Notes under the pieces: model-generated
Told to the model about the DNA's origin: nothing
The model's input: the letters and a program-made list of their open reading frames with translations, nothing else
Database searches by the model: none
Translations under genes and position numbers: made by a program
In this document: positions 48,401 through 57,455 of the stretch, one piece after another
Position numbering within the stretch: position 1 is the stretch's first letter
How the letters are laid out: the number at the start of each line of letters is the position of its first letter
From: Raffaelea ambrosiae
Lineage: Eukaryota; Ascomycota; Sordariomycetes; Ophiostomatales; Ophiostomataceae
NCBI GenBank assembly: GCA_002778195.1
Contig: PCDI01000009.1
Location: 601,701-665,700, forward strand
Reading direction: 5' to 3'
Length of the DNA: 64,000 bases

Positions 48401-50420
48401 CGCTGGTCGCTCATTCTGGCCCGGGCCTGGCTGGAGAATGTTGATGTAGTCCGTCTCGAGGAACACGAGCCGGAAGAGAAGAATGCAGGTGAGGTCGGAT
48501 CGCCGCTGCACAAGCTGCCGAGCAACCACAGCATTCTCAGCAAGGGCGGCAAGCACCGCGACAAGCACACAATCGGCTGGATCTCGACACTGACAAAGAA
48601 ATTGTCGATGGAGGGCCACGCCCACCCAGTTGTGCCGCACAAAAGGCACGTCTACGTCATGAAGTCGAAGCACGCTCCGAGACAGCAGTACGGCATCTTC
48701 CACTTCGCCCAGGAGCTGCGGTGGCCGGACGAGACGCCTGACCGGCTGCCCAAAGATATCCTGGACGGCAAGGAGCTGCTCAACGCCAAAATCCCCAATC
48801 CCGCAGCCGCAGCCGGGACCTCGCCCAGATCTTCCTTGTCCAAGACCAGGCTGGAGTTCAACCGGCAGCTGCCGCGTCGCCGCAAGGTGGTGGCCGGCCT
48901 GCACAAGGGTGGCTGGCTTTCCAAGACCTACCTGTCTGGCCTGATGTTGCCTGGTGACAGCCTGTGCAACCTGCTGATGGCCACGCTGTTGGAGGGCGAC
49001 GAGGCCGCCCTGAAGACGCTGGGTCCGATCGCTCATCTTGGTTCTGGCTTTGTCTACCGCGGCATGAGCTTCTGGAGCACGGCGTGTGTGGTGGGACGTG
49101 TGCTCGGTGCGGGCGCAGGCGCCTCGGACTGCATGAGCTGGGTCTCGTCGGACGTGGTGCCCACCGGCGGACTGGGCGAGGGTTGGGTCAACGTGGATGT
49201 CGACGACGTGCGTGACGACGTGCGCCAGACGAACCGACGCGCACGCATATGGGGTAAGGCAGCCATTGAGCGGGAGTCGTACGTCCTGGGTGACGCCGAG
49301 CCCGAGAACGTCCTGCCGGCCGACTTTGTCATTCCCTATGAAGCAGTGTACAAGGAGCAGCCACCAGCCCACACGCGCGTTGATCTGCAGCGGTTTGAGC
49401 TGTACACGCCCTATGAGCGGAAGCAGCGAGCAACCAGGCTCAAGGCAGAGGCAGGTCAGGCGGGTGGGACGATATCCGAAGAGAAGAAAGATGCCGGCGT
49501 CGACTCCCAGACGACAGCAACCAAGTCGTACTTTGCCGAGATCGCTTTCGCCGTCTCGAGCGACGGTGCACCAGAAGAGGTCTTCACATACGACTTGTCC
49601 TACGACATCTACTTTGTCACGGCTCACCCTTGCGTGCCGCCTTCCCGCGTCAAAGTGCTCAAGTCGCCGACCAGCCCGACCATCCAGCAGATTGACGTCA
49701 CCGGAACTGGCCTCATCGGCCGGTCCACCTCCATGCACGTCACCGGTAAGCTTATCTCTTAGCCTTATCCAGTTGCCTGATCTTGGATTCTAACATCGTC
49801 TAGGCCACCCCCTGCACAAGTACTACACCTATGCCGCCATCCACTTGTCGAGCCTGATCAAGAGCCGCGATAAGACCCTGGAACAGCTGCTGGCAGAGCA
49901 TGCGGCATCGATCAACCGTACAGCGAGCACCAAGGCTGCCGATATCAAGCCTGCTCGCGTCTTGGTCATTGACTGCATTACCGGCTTCTCGCCGCAGCCA
50001 TCAGCCAGCGAGATGCCACTGTCGCCCGTGGTCGATGGTCCGCGGCAATCAATCGACAGCTCCATTTCGTCGCTGCCGCCGCTGACCAAGGAGATTTCGC
50101 CGATTGCGTCGCTCTCGGCGCCGGTTCTCGCACAACCACTGGTCCCGGCAACAGCCACCTCTTCGGGTACGCATCCCAGAGCTCCAACCATCAACACTAG
50201 CACGTCATCGTCCAGGCCGACGACGGCGCCGGGCCAGTCGGCGATGCACCACGAGACCCGGCGCCGGCGGTTCGGGTCGGACATGGAGATCCTGGTGCGC
50301 GCAATCTGTGCAGAGAAGGGCTGGAATGCAGTAATCAGCCGCCGCCGGCGGGGTTGTCTAGCGTGTGCGATCCGGGAGGCGGGTGCTCTAGGATGGAAGG
50401 TGGTGATTCGGGTGGACTGA
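45412..50420 (+). CDS. Large protein of unknown function (1340 residues)
   Basis: Model: join(45412..46137, 47066..49745, 49804..50420). I do not recognise the family. The N-terminal ~275 residues are Ser/Pro/Gln/Arg-rich and probably disordered. The body, from about residue 310 (LTRIMASLSDDDIEKLFSGA, then PHPSVAYPWDESLQIRDLTDH), is well folded in composition. It has helical stretches (RYWLLLQILLSTELLLRLDA, VRWSLILARAWLENVDVV), a conserved-looking YGIFHFAQELRWPDETPDRL and a GLMLPGDSLCNLLMATLLEG segment. The C-terminus ends with a compact Arg/Cys-rich piece (EILVRAICAEKGWNAVISRR, RGCLACAIREAGALGWK). No signal peptide or membrane helix is evident. The last intron is 58 nt (GTAAGC...GTCTAG). The first is 928 nt, so an unseen exon within it is possible. 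Its acceptor is a NAGNAG tandem. All junctions agree in phase. Confidence 0.75.
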
Positions 50421-51006
50421 TCACTCGTTGTTGGTAGCACTTGGGGTTCGGATTCTTTTTTGTCACTCTACTCTCTTTTTTTCTCCCAATTTCTTCGGGG
50501 ATTTTCTTTCACACGCCCCATTTTGAGCAATTGCATGAATAAAAAATACAATACCCAATGTAAACCGGTATACGATGCAAATTATATGATATAAAAGCAC
50601 AGAGATGAATGTTGTGCCAGAAAAATGCACAGCAGCATGTGAAAGGTACTACGAAAAGAAAGGGAAAAAAAAAACAGCTGTTTACACGAAGTGGGGTTTT
50701 ACACTTCAAACGATACAGAGACATATATACGCATACGTATGTTTCATTCCTTGTAAAAAAAAGTGTCACAGGTTATGAAGTGATTCGTAGGAAGGTACTC
50801 TTGAGTGGATGACGTGAGAGGGCATGAGAAAAAAAAAACCCGAGAAAGAAGAACATGCAGAAAGTAATGCTAGAAAAAGTTTGTTTGTACAGCAATACAA
50901 CGCGAAATGAGGTAGGAATGATCGTAGGAAAAATCCAAGAGCGACAAAAGAGGTAGACTCTCCCCAATGTATCAGTAAGGATTCATTCCAGTTTCAGTAT
51001 GTCCCC
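50421..51006. terminator. Convergent 3' region (large unknown gene and CREG-like gene)
   Basis: 586 bp between two converging stop codons, containing T-rich sequence just after the plus-strand stop (50450-50515), then AATAAA-like AATAAAAAATAC at about 50538. Poly(A) sites of both genes should fall here. No gene was seen. Confidence 0.55.
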
Positions 51007-51840
51007 TCACAGATCCCATGCCTTCCACCCCTTGGTCTCGCCCGGCAGGCGCACCTTTTCGTACTCAGCCTTGGTCACCGCCCGCCACTCCTCGATGGGG
51101 ATCCAGCCAATGTAAGCTCGGTCACCGAAGCCGCCCACCCAGTAGACCGCCGTCACCACCAGCCGCGCCCACGCCGACTCGTGGATCGGGTTGCCCGGCA
51201 GCCAGTACTTGGCGTCCGAGTGCGTCTTGACAAAGCACCGCGCCAGCGAGGATGTCGGCAGGTCCTGGCCTTCAATGGGCTCAAAGTAGCCGAACAGCGA
51301 GAACCGCGGGAGGGAGGCTGCAGAGTAGGCTGCGGAATGCGCCGCCTCGTCCTCGCTGCTGCTCCACCACGGAGCAGACCGTGAGGCCGGCTCATGGGGC
51401 GGCTCCCATTGCAGCGCCAGGCTCACGTTGGAGCCGGCCCGCGCGTTTTTGAATGTCGTCGCAATCGTAATCGCCAGCAGCGTCGGGTTGCCGGCCTGCT
51501 CCGGGTCGTCCTCCTCGCAGGCGGCAATGTACTCAGGCAGGCCGACGGGGACGCCCTTGAGGCCGAGCGGGCGGTTCTCGCGCGGATCCACAGCCTCGTT
51601 CGTGTCGTCCGGGAAGACGGTGGCGGTAATACCGATCGGCGTCAGGGCCAGGATGCGGCGGCCCAGCACCGCGGACTCGTACGAGGTCGGGATGCGGCCG
51701 GGAAACGTCTTTTGGTGAGCATGGTGCCCTTCGTTGACAAAGAGATGGTGGTCGTTGTCGTGGGCGACGAGCGGCTTGTCGAGGACGGCCGAGGCAGCCG
51801 CGCCGGTCGCCAGGAGGGCGGCAGAGAAGAAGGACTTCAT
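51007..51840 (-). CDS. Secreted CREG/pyridoxamine-phosphate-oxidase-like protein
   Basis: Single exon, 277 residues. The start is the ATG giving a classic signal peptide (MKSFFSAALLATGAAASAVL); the frame upstream is leader. The mature part has the split-barrel fold of the CREG-like PNPOx family: SYESAVLGRRILALTPIGIT near the start, AACEEDDPEQAGNPTLLAIT, NVSLALQWEPP, SLFGYFEPI and a C-terminal YWVGGFGDRAYIGWIPIEEW. The GDRAYIGWI stretch is the usual ending of fungal members. The protein likely enters the secretory pathway, and one NVS sequon is present. Family members bind no proven flavin cofactor in animals, so activity is unknown. An Asp/Glu/Ser-rich loop (WWSSSEDEAAHSAAYSA) lies in the middle. 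Confidence 0.88.
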   Translation of the reverse strand: MKSFFSAALLATGAAASAVLDKPLVAHDNDHHLFVNEGHHAHQKTFPGRIPTSYESAVLGRRILALTPIGITATVFPDDTNEAVDPRENRPLGLKGVPVGLPEYIAACEEDDPEQAGNPTLLAITIATTFKNARAGSNVSLALQWEPPHEPASRSAPWWSSSEDEAAHSAAYSAASLPRFSLFGYFEPIEGQDLPTSSLARCFVKTHSDAKYWLPGNPIHESAWARLVVTAVYWVGGFGDRAYIGWIPIEEWRAVTKAEYEKVRLPGETKGWKAWDL

Positions 51841-54800
51841 GATTGGAGAAGAAGGAAGAAGAAAAAAAAAAGGAGACCGAAATGCTTTTAACCGATCACT
51901 GATCTTGGAATGGTTTGAGTTGAAGGGTTGCCTGGAGGCCGAAGGCAGAGAGGAGGAGAAGGCGGGAGGGAGGAAGAAATATAGAGGGGGTGTGAGGCAA
52001 GCTAGGCGGGAAATGGAGCAAGCGAGTTTGGGGCCTTCGGGGCTTTTTGGAGCAGTTTGTAGCCAGCGGATACCCACCCGCTTCTTTTTTTTTATCAGAT
52101 GGAGTGATAAGATGCAGTTGCAGAATGGAGGTGTCGAGTGGAGGAGGGGACCGCGGCGGTTTAAATTGGGCTCGACCGTCCGCGCCGCCGAGCAAGTTCC
52201 CACCAGACTCCTCTCAGAGGAATCGGGAGCTATGAGCAGGAAAATGTACGCCAGTACGCCTTGCAGCTATAGCTTGGAAGAAAGAGGAAAGTGCTCCCCA
52301 CCGGGAAAGGCGTCCATGGTTCGTTGGAATACTCGTGACGGGCCAGCGAAGAGAGGGCGGGGGCCATGTGCGCACACATACTATGTAGAAGGTGGGCTGG
52401 CTTGCCAAGTCGGGGAGGGAAGGAACGACTGGCAGAAAAGTCCGAGGCAAGGGGAGGGGATTCAGTCACCGGATGGGGAGGAATGACCGGAGCTTGTCAA
52501 GCGAAGCCCCCAAGCAGCACGAGTCCGGCTGGGCACATTGGCCAGAAGCAAAGGGACCCCCATCGGCAGCCACCACGGCACTCTAGGCAGTGGAGGCGCT
52601 ACCTTGCTTGGCAGCTCTTTCTGACAGTGGCACTTTTTTTCTATATACATAGTAACTACATAACAGCACTACTCGTATAAGTGTGGTGGAGGCTGTTCGG
52701 CCTCGTCTAGGCCGCCCTCCTATTTTTCTTCTTCTAGGCAGGTCGTTGAAAGTCTACATAATAGGCGTCGTGTTCTGTTCTGGGCTTTTCCCCCCACCCA
52801 CAACGTTCTTGCTGTCGCAATCTTTTCAAGGCGCCTTTGTCACTTTCTAGGCGCTTAGCAGGCAAGCCAACAAGCAGGCAGGGGCAATGCACAAAACAGG
52901 CCACTCCAAGAAGGCCAGGCGGGGAAAACAATCAACACCAAACAGCAAGGAAGGGGGGCAACGGGTATCTTCGGATGTAGGTTGTAGGTTGTAAAAGCTT
53001 GTGGGAGCATTTTTGATGTGTAAGGGAAGAAAAAAGGTTTCCAAGCACAGGATTGCAAAAGCATTCACTAGTGGAGGCAAAGCTCCCACGGCGCCGAGAC
53101 GAGGCGGCCGAAGACGGCGGTCTAGAAAATCGCGTGGTTTTTTTTTTCGATTTGGGGGAGGGGCCTGTGCGTGGCTCAACTCGTTAGCAGCCTGCCAGGC
53201 TTGCCCGTCCCCACACAAACTTCAAAACGAGTCTACCATAACGACGGAGCGGTGGCTCCTTCCCAAACGGCCAGGCGAACTCCGATGACGACAGACATGT
53301 AAAAGAAACGAGGCACGACATTACGCAGGTGTGGATCACCACCACAAGGAATTGTGCGCGTTACCGATTCATTGGCAACGACCCGACAGCTCAACACCTT
53401 AGTTATACGGCACAAGTGAATAAATATCCTCACTCACAGACCAATTCCACAGCGACGTCATTGTAGACTGACCGGGTCAGCACTGTCGACACCTCCAGCG
53501 CTTTCGGTAATATGGTTAGACTACTCGCAGATAATGGTCGGGAAGTGTATCGCTGACAGAGCGTCGAACCCGTGAACTTGCGAGGCGTTCCATAGTAAAT
53601 TGATTCTCCCATATCCCCTTCCTTCCCTTCATCATTCTATACCAGATCGAACAGAGACGACAACTTGACCACCGTGTGCTCGCGGGGTCGACGACATTTT
53701 CGACGTATGCATACTTGCAGCCAAATAGGGCCTGGATGCATTTGAGCTCGTTGCTTCTTTCGTCCTTCACCACTTTCAATTTCTTGTGCTGTTTAGTCAC
53801 ACAATTGCGGTTACCGAGAGAGGCTCTTCTTAAAGTCCTCAATTGTCATCTTGTTGAGAGGTTGGCAGTGAAAACCACGGCGACTTTGGAAGTACGTTAA
53901 ATTGATTGTAGTCACTGTTGGGGCAGCTTTAGCCGCCTTAGATTCCTCTACCTTTTCCAATGTCTGCGAAAAAACGAAAAGGCGGACAGAAAGCAAAAAT
54001 CGCCCTTTGCAGTTTTTTACTATTTGGTCTGCTTCTTCCTCTCTCGTTCTTTCTCTCTTTCACATGTCCGCAATAGTCGATCATTTCTTGTCATTCAACA
54101 TCTCGCACACAATAACGATATTTCACTATATTTATAGCCTTCTTTTTGGTTTCTTCGGGATGTGAATTTTCAAGTTGTGTTGCATCTTGTAGTACATTAG
54201 TTATCGCGAGGTTCGGCTTGACTATGGACCCACTTTTCAGTTGAGGCAGCCTTGTATTAGTCCAGTGAAAACAACTATTAAAGACCGCGTGCACAAGGAA
54301 ACAAACAGCTAGGGCATCTGCTTTCTTTCACCCTCTTTAATCTTCTTTGATCCTGAAGGTGCTCGCAAAAGGGTTTCTTGAGCTGGCTCAGCGCAGCGCT
54401 CGCTAGAGATACCGAGCACGTAATTTTAGACCCTTGCAGGCACGTAAAGAAAGTCGTTGCGGCGCTTGCAATGCCATTCAACTTCCCCCGACTCCGATTC
54501 CAAAAGCGTTTTGAAACCAAGGATTCAGCATATCCCAGGCTTTAGGGTCAGCTAGCATCTAATCGATTGTACAAAAATAACCAGGACAAGGGACAAAATG
54601 CCTCTCATGACATGTCAAATTTCAGGGTATTGTTTTGAAGGGACCAAGAAGGCGATCTGGACTGCCGGGATGCTTTTGGGATGCTTTCTGCTACACTTTC
54701 ATTTTTTGGTGTGACCACTCCACGCTCAATGAAAAATGTTAAAGTGAAGGGCCTCTGCGGTCTACTCTATGCGGTCTTGCGCCTTGTCACTTGGTTCCAG

Positions 54801-54990
54801 TCGTCCCTTCGGTTGGGACCTCCAGCAACATAGGGGTGTCCTAGGAGATGTTTAAGGAGGGCGTTCCACTGATTCAACCCGGTTATCCAAAGTGCCAGCT
54901 TTCCCAAATCTTTTCGTTTTACTCACCAGGCGTCTTTCTTCTCAGTTATACAACAAGAGCCGACTTTCCCGACCTATACTCGGCACAAAC
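51841..54990. other. Promoter of CREG-like gene and accessory-looking gene-free stretch
   Basis: The first ~400 bp is the leader/promoter of the CREG-like gene. From about 53300 onward base composition becomes visibly more AT-rich than the flanks. Short minus-strand frames at 53430-53612, 53516-53842 and 53811-53996 have some protein-like composition (for example TIEDFKKSLSR, KCIQALFGCKYAYVENVVDP), but they are broken by stops and shifts, have no family I know and are not called as genes. They could be remnants of a decayed gene. Confidence 0.5.
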
Positions 54991-56275
54991 ATGGACACTG
55001 CAAGCGAAGGCTCTGATGGCCCTCCCTATGAATACATCGAGGGGGTCGAGGACCTGGATTCTTACGCACCTGGTGGCTATCACCCTGTCAAGACAGGAGA
55101 TGTGTTCCATGACCGGTACCAAATCGTGCAAAAGCTGGGTCATGGCGGGTACTTGGCTGTGTGGCTCGCTCGTGACAATGCTGCCAGCCAAGATCGGCAT
55201 CGCCAAGCTAGATACGCTAGCAGACGAAGTGAAAATTATGAAGGCCTTGTCTGCCTCAGCCTCCGTAAGCACGCACCCTGGGAGCGATCTCATTACTTCT
55301 GTATTGGACTCTTTCCAAGTCCAAGGCTCAGATGGGACACACACTTGCTACACCACCCTTCCAGCGCGTTACTCCATCCAAGAGGCACTGGAAAACTAAA
55401 CCTTCCACCTGGAAGTATCGCGAGCATTTGCTGGAGGATTTTCCTTGGCTGTCGCCTATTTGCATTCTCGGGGTTACGTACATGGAGGCATGCTGATCTG
55501 AGATTCGGGACCACTTTCGTTTTCCTTTTTTTAACATTAAAGTACTAAATTCTGTGTGTTCGATAGGCATTCACCTTGTGAATACTCTTATGAGGATCCT
55601 TACCTCTAGCCTCAACCCGCTTTCTGTCGAGCAGTTTTTTGACACTTATGGCAGTCCGCACACCGGGAAATTTGGCAGATTTGATGGTGAATCGTTGTCG
55701 TGTCATGTGACCAAGGAAGCTGTCTATCCATTTCGCCGTTTTCTCTGGAACGTACCGAATACTAAACTCTCGCGGATGCTGTGCTTCTTCTCAATGCCTT
55801 TGGAGAAGCCTGTCCTGCGTCTCCAGAACCAGGACAGTGAGAAGTACGCCTAGCCAAGGACAGCCATACACCCCAGCTTATGTGACCAAACTCCAAGCAA
55901 TTTGACGAGAACAGTCATCGAAGAGACATTGAAGAAACGCTCTATAGATCGCCCCAGGGAACCCCAACAATTGACCTAGCTTTTGAAGAGGGGGTACAAA
56001 TAAATGTACAGAGGAAAACATAACCTGGGTGTCAGCGATAAAGAGAGAACTGCATTCCTGACCTGATACGACGCATGCTTACGTACCGTCCCGAAGAACG
56101 TCTCTCTATCCGGGAGGTCCTGGAGTCTGAATGAATGGTTCGTTGGGCACTGCCAAACTACGAACGTAGCCTGAAGGCTGTCGAGGAAGCGGAAAAGAAC
56201 GCGTGTGCGCAGAACACCGAAAAAATCGGCGGAGAGAACAACGGAGGAGACTGGGGATATTGGGGGGAGGACATC
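54991..56275 (+). pseudogene. Decayed SRPK-like protein kinase
   Basis: A start-like ATG at 54991 opens a recognisable SRPK-family N-terminus (YIEGVEDLDSYAPGGYHPVK, then RYQIVQKLGHGGYLAVWLAR, the glycine loop). Homology then jumps frame near 55185 with loss of the segment before KIGIAKLDT. It meets TAA at 55397 and a GC instead of GT at the expected donor (55490-55491), ahead of an acceptor at 55566. The catalytic-loop HGD reads HGG. Another shift precedes the activation segment, where the DFG position reads AFG (55796). There is TGA at 55838. After further loss the C-lobe end is seen (IRRMLTYRPEERLSIREVLE), then TGA at 56132 where Trp is usual, followed by MVRWALPNYER. With lesions in all segments and both catalytic aspartates lost, it cannot make an active kinase. 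Confidence 0.85.
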
Positions 56276-56723
56276 GGAGGAGGACAATACAGAGGAGAAC
56301 GACAACATTGAGAGTGAAATGAACATTGAACGAGAGAAATATGTCGAAGTGGAAACTATTTATGAATATTCCACTGTGAAAGAGGCCCTTGGAGAACAGT
56401 CCATTGAACGACTGCCCATTGGAGAGGAACCCGTTGAAGAGACCCCTATTGAAGAGGCGTCTATTGAGGAAATCACTGAGAAAGAGGTCACTGAAGGAGA
56501 AAATAACGAAGAGAGCCCCACCGTTGATCCAGGGATCAAGAGAGACGAGACTGTTGAGAAGGAAGAGAAAGAGGATGAGCATAAGAAGGGAGTGGAGAAG
56601 AAAGAAAATATGGCCAGGAACGAAGATAAGAAGGAGGAAGACGGGAAGAAGAAGGAGCAGAAAAAAGCCAGGAGTCAGCAGATCAAGGAGGAGAGCTTTG
56701 GGAGGTCTGGTACTAAATTGTAG
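56205..56723 (+). CDS. Acidic Glu-rich repeat ORF, possibly the tail of the kinase relic
   Basis: Open frame of 172 codons (first ATG at 56319 gives 134). It overlaps the end of the kinase relic in another frame. Composition is extreme: Glu/Lys/Ile/Thr with a five-residue periodicity (EEPVEETPIEEASIEEITEK), from a degenerate 15-bp repeat at about 56395-56500, then Lys/Glu-rich coiled-coil-like sequence. It may have been the C-terminal extension of the kinase before a frameshift, or a chance frame in purine-rich repeats. No domain. Expression is doubtful. Confidence 0.35.
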   Translation: MRRTPKKSAERTTEETGDIGGRTSEEDNTEENDNIESEMNIEREKYVEVETIYEYSTVKEALGEQSIERLPIGEEPVEETPIEEASIEEITEKEVTEGENNEESPTVDPGIKRDETVEKEEKEDEHKKGVEKKENMARNEDKKEEDGKKKEQKKARSQQIKEESFGRSGTKL

Positions 56724-57455
56724 GAGAAAATACCTGTCAAGGAAGCAAAGGTACCGGAAACGGCCAACATGGAGAAGGCATTCGGAAAAAGCAGCCTGAA
56801 GAGGATAATGTCAGAGTAGTGATGATGGAAGGGGGTTGAAGTCACGTACCAGGACCATTCCGCCGAGCTTTTCGTAATAGTTTTGTATTTACACACATAC
56901 ACCGTTGTTATTATCATAGCTCGGATTCTGCCATTCCTCACTAGACTGTATTCACATCCACACGCCGTGTGCGTAGTTGCCTATTTCGGAAGTACCCATA
57001 CACGAAGCATCTTAGTCGGAGAAAACTGTCACCGAGCCCGACACTGGCCCACAGTGCCAAGCCAGTGCAGGAGGGGCTCATTGCACGGCCGGTCACCGCG
57101 ACTGCTAGTGAACAGGTAGCTCTTAGACCTAAGGCCGATTTACAGCAGACGTCGTTGGCCAACACTCGGCAACCCTCCTGACAAGCCCGTGAGCCCGCCT
57201 TTCCAGCACCCTCCTCGAAGAACACACCACGTGTACCTCCACGACAGGACACTTACCCACAAGACTGCGACAAGCATACTCTTGCGCAAACGCGGGCAAT
57301 TGCGTCGGCTCCAGCCCAGGGGCGTTGCGATCTTGGTTCTCGTCTCCATCCACTTCCTCCTTTCTTCGAGCTGTCTCAACAAGCCCAGTAGCGGTCGTTT
57401 TCGGAGCTCGATACCGCCAATCGCATTCCCCTCTTCCCCCTCGCACTTTCCCAAG
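56724..57455 (+). promoter_or_regulatory. Promoter and leader of SLY1
   Basis: 730 bp upstream of the SLY1 start. The last 270 bp are C/T-rich on the plus strand, typical of a fungal leader; the frame is open back to 57189 but without protein-like composition. No other gene was seen. Confidence 0.55.

Noticed and set aside
48299..49738. 479-codon minus-strand frame opposite the large unknown gene
   Set aside because: Antisense shadow. The plus strand is open over 865 codons here with better protein composition and agreeing splice phases.
53520..53600. B-box-like GGTTCGA on the minus strand as a tRNA gene
   Set aside because: No matching A box or cloverleaf arms at the right spacing. I found no convincing tRNA anywhere in the window by eye.
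54991..56275. Repeat-induced point mutation as the cause of the kinase decay
   Set aside because: Only the TAA at 55397 fits a CpA to TpA change. Other lesions are frameshifts, losses and changes outside that context, and the segment is not strongly AT-shifted.
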